Below are positions 37,701 through 51,639 of a stretch of DNA of 64,000 nt, in pieces; positions within the stretch are counted from its first letter, which is position 1; every line of letters starts with the position of its first letter. The notes under the pieces were generated by a model that was not told the origin of the DNA, made no database searches, and saw nothing but the letters and a program-made list of their open reading frames with translations. The translations under genes were made by a program, and so were the position numbers. The stretch is from Gordionus sp. m RMFG-2023 (taxonomy: Eukaryota; Nematomorpha; Gordioida; Chordodea; Parachordodidae). Where the stretch lies: positions 558,001 through 622,000 of the forward strand of contig NW_027050885.1 in NCBI RefSeq assembly GCF_954871325.1, written 5' to 3'.

Positions 37701-38361
37701 ATGCTTATCACGTGAAAGTATAATAAAACCCATTCAAGGAATTTTAAAAATATAAAAAAACTCAAGGGATATTAAGGCTTAAATCATTGAGTTAGGGTTA
37801 GAGTTAGAGGGTTAAAGTTAGAGTTAGGGTTAGTGTTGGGGTTAGGGTTAGTGTTAGATTTAGGTTTAGTAATAGTATTAAATATATAGAATATAATAAG
37901 ATTATTTTAAAATTATTTTTCTAAGTTCATAAAGTATATATTAGTTTTTTTTATATATATATGTGAAACATATGTAAAAATGCTTATCACGTGAAAATAT
38001 AATAAAACCCTTCAAGGGATTTTTAAAATTTAAAAAAACTCAAGAGATATTAAGGGTTAAATCATTGGGTTAGGGTTAGAGGGTTAAGGTTAGGGTTAGT
38101 GTTAGGGTTAGTGTTAGGGTTAGTGTTAGATATAGGGTTAGTAATAGTATTAAATATATAGAATATAATAAGATTATTTTAAAATTATTTTTCTAAGTTC
38201 ATAAAGTATATATTATAGTGTTTTTTATATATATATGTGAAATATAAGTAAAAATGCTATCACGTAAAAATTTAATAAAATCCTTTAAAGGGATTTTAAA
38301 CGTTAAACCATCATAACCTAATAAACACCTTCTAGTAGGTAAAATATAAAAAAACTCAAGG
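34702..38361 (+). repeat. Unit 12: Q-type 13-mer HOR, 3,660 bp
   Basis: Canonical order and length, with the Q-type markers CACGCT (m1), TTTTAGTG (m6, near 36160) and GTGATAGATTTAAGG (m10, near 37280). (GGGTTA)7 at 34723-34764. Partner in copy 2: 51640-55299. Confidence 0.95.
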
Positions 38362-41300
38362 GATATTAAGGGTTAAATATTTGGGTTAGGGTTAGGGTTA
38401 GGGTTAGGGTTAGGGTTAGGGTTAGTGTTAGGGTTAGGGTTAAGGTTAGTGTTAGATTTAGGGTTAGTAATAGTATTAAATATATAGAATATAATAAGAT
38501 TAATTTAAAATTATTTTTCTAAGTTCATAAAGCATATATTAAAGTGTTTTATATATATATGTGAAACATACGTAAAAATGCTTATCACGTGAAAATATAA
38601 AAAAACCCATTCAAGGAATTTTAAAAATATAAAAAAACTCAAGGGATATTAAGGGTTAAATCATTGCGTTAGGGTTAGGGTTAGATGGTTAAGGTTAGGG
38701 TTAGGGTTAGTGTTAGGGTTAGGGTTAGAGTTAGTGTTAGATTTAGGGTTAGTAATAGTATTAAATATATAGAATATAATAAGATTATTTTAAAATTATT
38801 TTTCTAAGTTTATAAAGCATATATTTAAGTGTTTTATATATATATATGTGAAACATACGTAAAAATGCTTATCACGTGAAAGTATAATAAAACCCATTCA
38901 AGGAATTTTAAAAATATAAAAAAACTCAAGGGATATTAAGGCTTAAATCATTGAGTTAGGGTTAGAGTTAGAGGGTTAAAGTTAGAGTTAGGGTTAGTGT
39001 TGGGGTTAGGGTTAGTGTTAGATTTAGGTTTAGTAATAGTATTAAATATATAGAATATAATAAGATTATTTTAAAATTATTTTTCTAAGTTCATAAAGTA
39101 TATATTAGTGTTTTTTATATATATAGGTAAAACATATGTAAAAATGCTTACCACGTGAAAATATAATAAAACCCTTCAAGGGATTTTTAAAATTTAAAAA
39201 AACTCAAGAGATATTAAGGGTTAATTCATTGGGTTAGGGTTAGGGTTAGAGGGTTAAGGTTAGGGTTAGTGTTAGGGTTAGTGTTAGATATAGGGTTAGT
39301 AATAGTATTAAATATATAGAATATAATAAGATTATTTTAAAATTATTTTTCTAAGTTCATAAAGTATATATTAAAGTGTTTTATATATATATATGTGAAA
39401 CATACGTAAAAATGCTTATCACGTAAAAATTTAATAAAATCCTTGAAAGGTATTTTAAAAATATAAAAAAACTCAAGGGATATTAAGGGTTAAATCATTG
39501 AGTTAGGGTTAGGGTTAGAGGGTTAAGGTTAGGGTTAGTGTTAGGGTTAGTGTTTTAGGGTTAGGGTTAGTGTTAGATTTAGGGTTAGTAATAGTATTAA
39601 ATATATAGAATATAATAAGAATAGTTAAAAATTATTTTTTTAAGTTCATAAAGTATATATTAAAGTATTTTTTATATATATATGTGAAACATACGTAAAA
39701 ATGCTTATCACGTGAAAATATAATAAAACCCTTTCAAGGGATTTTAAAAATATAAAAAAACTCAAGGGATATTAAGCGTTAAATTACTGGGTTAGGGTTA
39801 GGGTTAGAGAGTTAAGGTTATGGTTAGGGTTATTGTTAGATTTAGGGTTAGTAATAGTATTAAATATATAGAATATAATAAGATTATTTTAAAATTTATT
39901 TTCTAAGTTCATAAAGTATATATTAAAGTGTTTTATATATATATATGTGAAACATACGTAAAAATGCTTATCACGTGAAAATATAATAAAACCCTTTCAA
40001 GGAATTTTAAAAATATAAAAAAACTCAAGGGATATTAAGGGTTAAATCATTGAGTTAGGGTTAGGGTTAGAGGGTTAAGGTTAGGGTTAGGGTTAGGGTT
40101 AGTGTTAGATTTAGGGTTAGTAATAGTATTAAATATATAGAATATAATAAGAATAGTTAAAAATTATTTTTATAAGTTCATAAAGTATATATTAAAGTGT
40201 TTTTTATATATATATCTGAAACATACGTAAAAATGCTTATCACGCGAAAATATAATAAATCCCTTACAAGGGATTTTAAAAATATAAAAAAACTCAAGAG
40301 ATATTAAGGGTTAAATCATTGGGTTAGGGTTATGGTTAGGGGGTTAGGGTTAGGGTTAGTGTTAGGGTTAGGGTTAAGGTTAGTGTTAGATTTAGGGTTA
40401 GTAATAGTATTAAATATATAGAATATAATAAGATTATTTTAAAATTATTTTTCTAAGTTCATAAAGTATATATTAAAGTGTTTTATATATATATATGTGA
40501 AACATACGTAAAAATGCTTATCACGCGAAAATATAATTAATCCCTTACAAGGGATTTTAAAAATAACTAAAAACTCAAGAGATATTAAGGGTTAAATCAT
40601 TGCGTTAGGGTTAGGGTTAGAGGTTTAAGGTTATGGTTAGGGTTAGTGTTAGAGGTTTAAGGTTATGGTTTGGGTTAGTGTTAGATTTAGGGTTAGTAAT
40701 AGTATTAAATATATAGAATATAATAAGATTATTTTAAAATTATTTTTCTAAGTTCATAAAGTATATATTAAAGTGTTTTATATATATATATATATGTGAA
40801 ACATACGTAAATGCTTATCACGCGAAAATATAATAAATCCCTTACAAGGGATTTTTAAAATATAAAAAAACTCAAGAGATATTAAGGGTTAAATCATTGC
40901 GTTAGGGTTAGGGTTAGATGGTTAAGGTTAGGGTTAGGGTTAGTGTTAGGGTTAGGGTTAGAGTTAGTGTTAGATTTAGGGTTAGTAATAGTATTAAATA
41001 TATAGAATATAATAAGATTATTTTAAAATTATTTTTCTAAGTTTATAAAGCATATATTTAAGTGTTTTATATATATATATGTGAAACATACGTAAAAATG
41101 CTTATCACGTGAAAGTATAATAAAACCCATTCAAGGAATTTTAAAAATATAAAAAAACTCAAGGGATATTAAGGCTTAAATCATTGAGTTAGGGTTAGAG
41201 TTAGAGGGTTAAAGTTAGAGTTAGGGTTAGTGTTGGGGTTAGGGTTAGTGTTAGATTTAGGTTTAGTAATAGTATTAAATATATAGAATATAATAAGATT

Positions 41301-41746
41301 ATTTTAAAATTATTTTTCTAAGTTCATAAAGTATATATTAGTTTTTTTTATATATATATGTGAAACATATGTAAAAATGCTTATCACGTGAAAATATAAT
41401 AAAACCCTTCAAGGGATTTTTAAAATTTAAAAAAACTCAAGAGATATTAAGGGTTAAATCATTGGGTTAGGGTTAGAGGGTTAAGGTTAGGGTTAGTGTT
41501 AGGGTTAGTGTTAGATATAGGGTTAGTAATAGTATTAAATATATAGAATATAATAAGATTATTTTAAAATTATTTTTCTAAGTTCATAAAGTATATATTA
41601 TAGTGTTTTTTATATATATATGTGAAATATAAGTAAAAATGCTATCACGTAAAAATTTAATAAAATCCTTTAAAGGGATTTTAAACGTTAAACCATCATA
41701 ACCTAATAAACACCTTCTAGTAGGTAAAATATAAAAAAACTCAAGG
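38362..41746 (+). repeat. Unit 13: 12-mer, 4-mer fused to a P-type unit, 3,385 bp
   Basis: Begins like the 4-mer (m1/m3 hybrid at 38362, m11 at 38645), then an m12/m4 hybrid (38932-39209), after which m5-m13 follow in order. The rest is P-type: TTTTAGGG in m6, GGTTTGGG in m10 near 40668 and a 304-bp m13. It reads as a 4-mer joined to a following P unit by exchange between m12 and m4, deleting m13 and m1-m3. Partner: 55300-58684. Confidence 0.93.
38932..39209 (+). repeat. m12/m4 hybrid monomer
   Basis: Head GAGGGTTAAAGTTAGAG as in m12; tail TATTAGTG, TATATAGGTAAAACATATG and TTACCACGTG as in m4. The length stays 278 bp because m4 and m12 are equal in length. Copy 2 counterpart at 55870-56147. 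Confidence 0.92.
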
Positions 41747-44700
41747 GATATTAAGGGTTAAATATTTGGGTTAGGGTTAGGGTTAGGGTTAGGGTTAGGG
41801 TTAGGGTTAGTGTTAGGGTTAGGGTTAAGGTTAGTGTTAGATTTAGGGTTAGTAATAGTATTAAATATATAGAATATAATAAGATTATTTTTAAATTATT
41901 TTTCTAAGTTCATAAAGTATATATTAAAGTGTTTTATATATATATGTGAAACATACGTAAAAATGCTTATCACGCTAAAATATAATAAATCCCATAGAAG
42001 GGATTTTAAAAATATAAAAAAACTCAATAGATATTAAGGGTAAATCATTGGGTTAGGGTTAGGGTTAGAGGGTTTAGGTAGGTTAGGGTTAAGGTTTGTG
42101 TTAGATTTAGGGTTAGTAATAGTATTATATATATATAATATAAATAGAATATTTTAAAATTATTTTTCTAAGTTCATAAAGTATATATTAAAGTGTTTTT
42201 TATATATATATCTGAAACATACGTAAAAATGCTTATCACGCGAAAATATAATAAATCCCTTTCAAGGAATTTTAAAAATATTAAAAACTCACGAGATATT
42301 AAGGGTTAAATCATTGGGTTAGGGTTAGGGTTAGAGGTTTAAGGTTAAGGTTAGGGTTAGTGTTAGGGTTAGGGTTAAGGTTAGTGTTAGATTTAGGGTT
42401 AGTAATAGTATTAAATATATAGAATATAATAAGATTAATTTAAAATTATTTTTCTAAGTTCATAAAGCATATATTAAAGTGTTTTATATATATATGTGAA
42501 ACATACGTAAAAATGCTTATCACGTGAAAATATAAAAAAACCCATTCAAGGAATTTTAAAAATATAAAAAAACTCAAGGGATATTAAGGCTTAAATCATT
42601 GAGTTAGGGTTAGGGTTAGAGCGTTAAGGTTAGAGTTAGGGTTAGTGTTGGGGTTAGGGTTAGTGTTAGATTTAGGTTTAGTAATAGTATTAAATATATA
42701 GAATATAATAAGATTATTTTAAAATTATTTTTCTAAGTTCATAAAGTATATATTAGTGTTTTTTATATATATAGGTAAAACATATGTAAAAATGCTTACC
42801 ACGTGAAAATATAATAAAACCCTTCAAGGGATTTTTAAAATTTAAAAAAACTCAAGAGATATTAAGGGTTAATTCATTGGGTTAGGGTTAGGGTTAGAGG
42901 GTTAAGGTTAGGGTTAGTGTTAGGGTTAGTGTTAGATATAGGGTTAGTAATAGTATTAAATATATAGAATATAATAAGATTATTTTAAAATTATTTTTCT
43001 AAGTTCATAAAGTATATATTAAAGTGTTTTATATATATATATGTGAAACATACGTAAAAATGCTTATCACGTAAAAATTTAATAAAATCCTTGAAAGGTA
43101 TTTTAAAAATATAAAAAAACTCAAGGGATATTAAGGGTTAAATCATTGAGTTAGGGTTAGGGTTAGAGGGTTAAGGTTAGGGTTAGTGTTAGGGTTAGTG
43201 TTTTAGTGTTAGGGTTAGTGTTAGATTTAGGGTTAGTAATAGTATTAAATATATAGAATATAATAAGAATAGTTAAAAATTATTTTTTTAAGTTCATAAA
43301 GTATATATTAAAGTATTTTTTATATATATATGTGAAACATACGTAAAAATGCTTATCACGTGAAAATATAATAAAACCCTTTCAAGGGATTTTAAAAATA
43401 TAAAAAAACTCAAGGGATATTAAGCGTTAAATTACTGGGTTAGGGTTAGGGTTAGAGAGTTAAGGTTATGGTTAGGGTTATTGTTAGATTTAGGGTTAGT
43501 AATAGTATTAAATATATAGAATATAATAAGATTATTTTAAAATTTATTTTCTAAGTTCATAAAGTATATATTAAAGTGTTTTATATATATATATGTGAAA
43601 CATACGTAAAAATGCTTATCACGTGAAAATATAATAAAACCCTTTCAAGGAATTTTAAAAATATAAAAAAACTCAAGGGATATTAAGGGTTAAATCATTG
43701 AGTTAGGGTTAGGGTTAGAGGGTTAAGGTTAGGGTTAGGGTTAGGGTTAGTGTTAGATTTAGGGTTAGTAATAGTATTAAATATATAGAATATAATAAGA
43801 ATAGTTAAAAATTATTTTTATAAGTTCATAAAGTATATATTAAAGTGTTTTTTATATATATATCTGAAACATACGTAAAAATGCTTATCACGCGAAAATA
43901 TAATAAATCCCTTACAAGGGATTTTAAAAATATAAAAAAACTCAAGAGATATTAAGGGTTAAATCATTGGGTTAGGGTTATGGTTAGGGGGTTAGGGTTA
44001 GGGTTAGTGTTAGGGTTAGGGTTAAGGTTAGTGTTAGATTTAGGGTTAGTAATAGTATTAAATATATAGAATATAATAAGATTATTTTAAAATTATTTTT
44101 CTAAGTTCATAAAGTATATATTAAAGTGTTTTATATATATATATGTGAAACATACGTAAAAATGCTTATCACGCGAAAATATAATTAATCCCTTACAAGG
44201 GATTTTAAAAATAACTAAAAACTCAAGAGATATTAAGGGTTAAATCATTGCGTTAGGGTTAGGGTTAGAGGTTTAAGGTTATGGTTAGGGTTAGTGTTAG
44301 AGGTTTAAGGTTATGGTTAGGGTTAGTGATAGATTTAAGGTTAGTAATAGTATTAAATATATAGAATATAATAAGATTATTTTAAAATTATTTTTCTAAG
44401 TTCATAAAGTATATATTAAAGTGTTTTATATATATATATATATGTGAAACATACGTAAATGCTTATCACGCGAAAATATAATAAATCCCTTACAAGGGAT
44501 TTTTAAAATATAAAAAAACTCAAGAGATATTAAGGGTTAAATCATTGCGTTAGGGTTAGGGTTAGATGGTTAAGGTTAGGGTTAGGGTTAGTGTTAGGGT
44601 TAGGGTTAGAGTTAGTGTTAGATTTAGGGTTAGTAATAGTATTAAATATATAGAATATAATAAGATTATTTTAAAATTATTTTTCTAAGTTTATAAAGCA

Positions 44701-45406
44701 TATATTTAAGTGTTTTATATATATATATGTGAAACATACGTAAAAATGCTTATCACGTGAAAGTATAATAAAACCCATTCAAGGAATTTTAAAAATATAA
44801 AAAAACTCAAGGGATATTAAGGCTTAAATCATTGAGTTAGGGTTAGAGTTAGAGGGTTAAAGTTAGAGTTAGGGTTAGTGTTGGGGTTAGGGTTAGTGTT
44901 AGATTTAGGTTTAGTAATAGTATTAAATATATAGAATATAATAAGATTATTTTAAAATTATTTTTCTAAGTTCATAAAGTATATATTAGTTTTTTTTATA
45001 TATATATGTGAAACATATGTAAAAATGCTTATCACGTGAAAATATAATAAAACCCTTCAAGGGATTTTTAAAATTTAAAAAAACTCAAGAGATATTAAGG
45101 GTTAAATCATTGGGTTAGGGTTAGAGGGTTAAGGTTAGGGTTAGTGTTAGGGTTAGTGTTAGGGTTAGTGTTAGATATAGGGTTAGTAATAGTATTAAAT
45201 ATATAGAATATAATAAGATTATTTTAAAATTATTTTTCTAAGTTCATAAAGTATATATTATAGTGTTTTTTATATATATATGTGAAATATAAGTAAAAAT
45301 GCTATCACGTAAAAATTTAATAAAATCCTTTAAAGGGATTTTAAACGTTAAACCATCATAACCTAATAAACACCTTCTAGTAGGTAAAATATAAAAAAAC
45401 TCAAGG
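41747..45406 (+). repeat. Unit 14: Q-type 13-mer HOR, 3,660 bp
   Basis: Canonical order with CACGCT in m1, TTTTAGTG in m6 (near 43203) and GTGATAGATTTAAGG in m10 (near 44327). (GGGTTA)7 at 41768-41809. Partner: 58685-62344. Confidence 0.95.
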
Positions 45407-46570
45407 GATATTAAGGGTTAAATATTTGGGTTAGGGTTAGGGTTAGGGTTAGGGTTAGGGTTAGGGTTAGTGTTAGGGTTAGGGTTAAGGTTAGTGTTAG
45501 ATTTAGGGTTAGTAATAGTATTAAATATATAGAATATAATAAGATTAATTTAAAATTATTTTTCTAAGTTCATAAAGCATATATTAAAGTGTTTTATATA
45601 TATATGTGAAACATACGTAAAAATGCTTATCACGTGAAAATATAAAAAAACCCATTCAAGGAATTTTAAAAATATAAAAAAACTCAAGGGATATTAAGGG
45701 TTAAATCATTGCGTTAGGGTTAGGGTTAGATGGTTAAGGTTAGGGTTAGGGTTAGTGTTAGGGTTAGGGTTAGAGTTAGTGTTAGATTTAGGGTTAGTAA
45801 TAGTATTAAATATATAGAATATAATAAGATTATTTTAAAATTATTTTTCTAAGTTTATAAAGCATATATTTAAGTGTTTTATATATATATATGTGAAACA
45901 TACGTAAAAATGCTTATCACGTGAAAGTATAATAAAACCCATTCAAGGAATTTTAAAAATATAAAAAAACTCAAGGGATATTAAGGCTTAAATCATTGAG
46001 TTAGGGTTAGAGTTAGAGGGTTAAAGTTAGAGTTAGGGTTAGTGTTGGGGTTAGGGTTAGTGTTAGATTTAGGTTTAGTAATAGTATTAAATATATAGAA
46101 TATAATAAGATTATTTTAAAATTATTTTTCTAAGTTCATAAAGTATATATTAGTTTTTTTTATATATATATGTGAAACATATGTAAAAATGCTTATCACG
46201 TGAAAATATAATAAAACCCTTCAAGGGATTTTTAAAATTTAAAAAAACTCAAGAGATATTAAGGGTTAAATCATTGGGTTAGGGTTAGAGGGTTAAGGTT
46301 AGGGTTAGTGTTAGGGTTAGTGTTAGGGTTAGTGTTAGATATAGGGTTAGTAATAGTATTAAATATATAGAATATAATAAGATTATTTTAAAATTATTTT
46401 TCTAAGTTCATAAAGTATATATTATAGTGTTTTTTATATATATATGTGAAATATAAGTAAAAATGCTATCACGTAAAAATTTAATAAAATCCTTTAAAGG
46501 GATTTTAAACGTTAAACCATCATAACCTAATAAACACCTTCTAGTAGGTAAAATATAAAAAAACTCAAGG
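45407..46570 (+). repeat. Unit 15: 4-mer HOR derivative, 1,164 bp
   Basis: m1/m3 hybrid, m11, m12, m13, as in unit 5. It follows a Q unit and precedes a P unit, the same neighbours as every other 4-mer from 26 kb onward. Partner: 62345-63508. Confidence 0.94.
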
Positions 46571-47991
46571 GATATTAAGGGTTAAATATTTGGGTTAGGG
46601 TTAGGGTTAGGGTTAGGGTTAGGGTTAGGGTTAGTGTTAGGGTTAGGGTTAAGGTTAGTGTTAGATTTAGGGTTAGTAATAGTATTAAATATATAGAATA
46701 TAATAAGATTATTTTTAAATTATTTTTCTAAGTTCATAAAGTATATATTAAAGTGTTTTATATATATATGTGAAACATACGTAAAAATGCTTATCACGCG
46801 AAAATATAATAAATCCCATAGAAGGGATTTTAAAAATATAAAAAAACTCAATAGATATTAAGGGTAAATCATTGGGTTAGGGTTAGGGTTAGAGGGTTTA
46901 GGTAGGTTAGGGTTAAGGTTTGTGTTAGATTTAGGGTTAGTAATAGTATTATATATATATAATATAAATAGAATATTTTAAAATTATTTTTCTAAGTTCA
47001 TAAAGTATATATTAAAGTGTTTTTTATATATATATCTGAAACATACGTAAAAATGCTTATCACGCGAAAATATAATAAATCCCTTTCAAGGAATTTTAAA
47101 AATATTAAAAACTCACGAGATATTAAGGGTTAAATCATTGGGTTAGGGTTAGGGTTAGAGGTTTAAGGTTAAGGTTAGGGTTAGTGTTAGGGTTAGGGTT
47201 AAGGTTAGTGTTAGATTTAGGGTTAGTAATAGTATTAAATATATAGAATATAATAAGATTAATTTAAAATTATTTTTCTAAGTTCATAAAGCATATATTA
47301 AAGTGTTTTATATATATATGTGAAACATACGTAAAAATGCTTATCACGTGAAAATATAAAAAAACCCATTCAAGGAATTTTAAAAATATAAAAAAACTCA
47401 AGGGATATTAAGGCTTAAATCATTGAGTTAGGGTTAGGGTTAGAGCGTTAAGGTTAGAGTTAGGGTTAGTGTTGGGGTTAGGGTTAGTGTTAGATTTAGG
47501 TTTAGTAATAGTATTAAATATATAGAATATAATAAGATTATTTTAAAATTATTTTTCTAAGTTCATAAAGTATATATTAGTGTTTTTTATATATATAGGT
47601 AAAACATATGTAAAAATGCTTACCACGTGAAAATATAATAAAACCCTTCAAGGGATTTTTAAAATTTAAAAAAACTCAAGAGATATTAAGGGTTAATTCA
47701 TTGGGTTAGGGTTAGGGTTAGAGGGTTAAGGTTAGGGTTAGTGTTAGGGTTAGTGTTAGATATAGGGTTAGTAATAGTATTAAATATATAGAATATAATA
47801 AGATTATTTTAAAATTATTTTTCTAAGTTCATAAAGTATATATTATAGTGTTTTTTATATATATATGTGAAATATAAGTAAAAATGCTATCACGTAAAAA
47901 TTTAATAAAATCCTTTAAAGGGATTTTAAACGTTAAACCATCATAACCTAATAAACACCTTCTAGTAGGTAAAATATAAAAAAACTCAAGG
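46571..47991 (+). repeat. Unit 16: 5-mer, truncated P-type unit, 1,421 bp
   Basis: m1 (46571), m2 (46854), m3 (47119), m4 (47404) and an m5/m13 hybrid (47682-47991, 310 bp). CACGCG in m1 makes it P-type. The hybrid ends with a full Z block (47931-47970), so the next unit begins normally. This is the join between the two copies of the 16,938-bp macro-repeat and occurs once in the window. Confidence 0.93.
47682..47991 (+). repeat. m5/m13 hybrid monomer at the macro-repeat join
   Basis: Head GGTTAATTCATTGGG with two TTAGGG before GAGGG, as in m5; tail TATTATAGTG, GAAATATAAG and the Z block, as in m13. The exchange lies between about 47731 and 47848, where m5 and m13 are the same. It joins copy 1 to copy 2 of the 16,938-bp unit. 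Confidence 0.93.
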
Positions 47992-50900
47992 GATATTAAG
48001 GGTTAAATATTTGGGTTAGGGTTAGGGTTAGGGTTAGGGTTAGGGTTAGGGTTAGTGTTAGGGTTAGGGTTAAGGTTAGTGTTAGATTTAGGGTTAGTAA
48101 TAGTATTAAATATATAGAATATAATAAGATTATTTTTAAATTATTTTTCTAAGTTCATAAAGTATATATTAAAGTGTTTTATATATATATGTGAAACATA
48201 CGTAAAAATGCTTATCACGCGAAAATATAATAAATCCCATAGAAGGGATTTTAAAAATATAAAAAAACTCAATAGATATTAAGGGTAAATCATTGGGTTA
48301 GGGTTAGGGTTAGAGGGTTTAGGTAGGTTAGGGTTAAGGTTTGTGTTAGATTTAGGGTTAGTAATAGTATTATATATATATAATATAAATAGAATATTTT
48401 AAAATTATTTTTCTAAGTTCATAAAGTATATATTAAAGTGTTTTTTATATATATATCTGAAACATACGTAAAAATGCTTATCACGCGAAAATATAATAAA
48501 TCCCTTTCAAGGAATTTTAAAAATATTAAAAACTCACGAGATATTAAGGGTTAAATCATTGGGTTAGGGTTAGGGTTAGAGGTTTAAGGTTAAGGTTAGG
48601 GTTAGTGTTAGGGTTAGGGTTAAGGTTAGTGTTAGATTTAGGGTTAGTAATAGTATTAAATATATAGAATATAATAAGATTAATTTAAAATTATTTTTCT
48701 AAGTTCATAAAGCATATATTAAAGTGTTTTATATATATATGTGAAACATACGTAAAAATGCTTATCACGTGAAAATATAAAAAAACCCATTCAAGGAATT
48801 TTAAAAATATAAAAAAACTCAAGGGATATTAAGGCTTAAATCATTGAGTTAGGGTTAGGGTTAGAGCGTTAAGGTTAGAGTTAGGGTTAGTGTTGGGGTT
48901 AGGGTTAGTGTTAGATTTAGGTTTAGTAATAGTATTAAATATATAGAATATAATAAGATTATTTTAAAATTATTTTTCTAAGTTCATAAAGTATATATTA
49001 GTGTTTTTTATATATATAGGTAAAACATATGTAAAAATGCTTACCACGTGAAAATATAATAAAACCCTTCAAGGGATTTTTAAAATTTAAAAAAACTCAA
49101 GAGATATTAAGGGTTAATTCATTGGGTTAGGGTTAGGGTTAGAGGGTTAAGGTTAGGGTTAGTGTTAGGGTTAGTGTTAGATATAGGGTTAGTAATAGTA
49201 TTAAATATATAGAATATAATAAGATTATTTTAAAATTATTTTTCTAAGTTCATAAAGTATATATTAAAGTGTTTTATATATATATATGTGAAACATACGT
49301 AAAAATGCTTATCACGTAAAAATTTAATAAAATCCTTGAAAGGTATTTTAAAAATATAAAAAAACTCAAGGGATATTAAGGGTTAAATCATTGAGTTAGG
49401 GTTAGGGTTAGAGGGTTAAGGTTAGGGTTAGTGTTAGGGTTAGTGTTTTAGGGTTAGGGTTAGTGTTAGATTTAGGGTTAGTAATAGTATTAAATATATA
49501 GAATATAATAAGAATAGTTAAAAATTATTTTTTTAAGTTCATAAAGTATATATTAAAGTATTTTTTATATATATATGTGAAACATACGTAAAAATGCTTA
49601 TCACGTGAAAATATAATAAAACCCTTTCAAGGGATTTTAAAAATATAAAAAAACTCAAGGGATATTAAGCGTTAAATTACTGGGTTAGGGTTAGGGTTAG
49701 AGAGTTAAGGTTATGGTTAGGGTTATTGTTAGATTTAGGGTTAGTAATAGTATTAAATATATAGAATATAATAAGATTATTTTAAAATTTATTTTCTAAG
49801 TTCATAAAGTATATATTAAAGTGTTTTATATATATATATGTGAAACATACGTAAAAATGCTTATCACGTGAAAATATAATAAAACCCTTCCAAGGAATTT
49901 TAAAAATATAAAAAAACTCAAGGGATATTAAGGGTTAAATCATTGAGTTAGGGTTAGGGTTAGAGGGTTAAGGTTAGGGTTAGGGTTAGGGTTAGTGTTA
50001 GATTTAGGGTTAGTAATAGTATTAAATATATAGAATATAATAAGAATAGTTAAAAATTATTTTTATAAGTTCATAAAGTATATATTAAAGTGTTTTTTAT
50101 ATATATATCTGAAACATACGTAAAAATGCTTATCACGCGAAAATATAATAAATCCCTTACAAGGGATTTTAAAAATATAAAAAAACTCAAGAGATATTAA
50201 GGGTTAAATCATTGGGTTAGGGTTATGGTTAGGGGGTTAGGGTTAGGGTTAGTGTTAGGGTTAGGGTTAAGGTTAGTGTTAGATTTAGGGTTAGTAATAG
50301 TATTAAATATATAGAATATAATAAGATTATTTTAAAATTATTTTTCTAAGTTCATAAAGTATATATTAAAGTGTTTTATATATATATATGTGAAACATAC
50401 GTAAAAATGCTTATCACGCGAAAATATAATTAATCCCTTACAAGGGATTTTAAAAATAACTAAAAACTCAAGAGATATTAAGGGTTAAATCATTGCGTTA
50501 GGGTTAGGGTTAGAGGTTTAAGGTTATGGTTAGGGTTAGTGTTAGAGGTTTAAGGTTATGGTTTGGGTTAGTGTTAGATTTAGGGTTAGTAATAGTATTA
50601 AATATATAGAATATAATAAGATTATTTTAAAATTATTTTTCTAAGTTCATAAAGTATATATTAAAGTGTTTTATATATATATATATATGTGAAACATACG
50701 TAAATGCTTATCACGCGAAAATATAATAAATCCCTTACAAGGGATTTTTAAAATATAAAAAAACTCAAGAGATATTAAGGGTTAAATCATTGCGTTAGGG
50801 TTAGGGTTAGATGGTTAAGGTTAGGGTTAGGGTTAGTGTTAGGGTTAGGGTTAGAGTTAGTGTTAGATTTAGGGTTAGTAATAGTATTAAATATATAGAA

Positions 50901-51639
50901 TATAATAAGATTATTTTAAAATTATTTTTCTAAGTTTATAAAGCATATATTTAAGTGTTTTATATATATATATGTGAAACATACGTAAAAATGCTTATCA
51001 CGTGAAAGTATAATAAAACCCATTCAAGGAATTTTAAAAATATAAAAAAACTCAAGGGATATTAAGGCTTAAATCATTGAGTTAGGGTTAGAGTTAGAGG
51101 GTTAAAGTTAGAGTTAGGGTTAGTGTTGGGGTTAGGGTTAGTGTTAGATTTAGGTTTAGTAATAGTATTAAATATATAGAATATAATAAGATTATTTTAA
51201 AATTATTTTTCTAAGTTCATAAAGTATATATTAGTTTTTTTTATATATATATGTGAAACATATGTAAAAATGCTTATCACGTGAAAATATAATAAAACCC
51301 TTCAAGGGATTTTTAAAATTTAAAAAAACTCAAGAGATATTAAGGGTTAAATCATTGGGTTAGGGTTAGAGGGTTAAGGTTAGGGTTAGTGTTAGGGTTA
51401 GTGTTAGATATAGGGTTAGTAATAGTATTAAATATATAGAATATAATAAGATTATTTTAAAATTATTTTTCTAAGTTCATAAAGTATATATTATAGTGTT
51501 TTTTATATATATATGTGAAATATAAGTAAAAATGCTATCACGTAAAAATTTAATAAAATCCTTTAAAGGGATTTTAAACGTTAAACCATCATAACCTAAT
51601 AAACACCTTCTAGTAGGTAAAATATAAAAAAACTCAAGG
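47992..51639 (+). repeat. Unit 17: P-type 13-mer HOR, 3,648 bp
   Basis: Copy 2 partner of unit 11, with the same P-type markers and the same 304-bp m13. The dyad of m7 reads CCCTTCCAAGG here (C at 49890) instead of CCCTTTCAAGG, a difference from copy 1. Confidence 0.94.

Larger units (their letters stand above)
30821..47758 (+). repeat. 16,938-bp macro-repeat, copy 1
   Basis: This is the first copy of a large tandem duplication. It holds, in order, the tail of an m13 monomer, a P-type 13-mer (31054), a Q-type 13-mer (34702), a 12-mer (38362), a Q-type 13-mer (41747), a 4-mer (45407) and most of a 5-mer (46571). Every unit start recurs in copy 2 at exactly +16,938. The left limit is uncertain by about 100 bp because the exchange lies in sequence shared by m13 and m5 (identity begins near 30793, with one difference at 30810). 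Confidence 0.93.
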
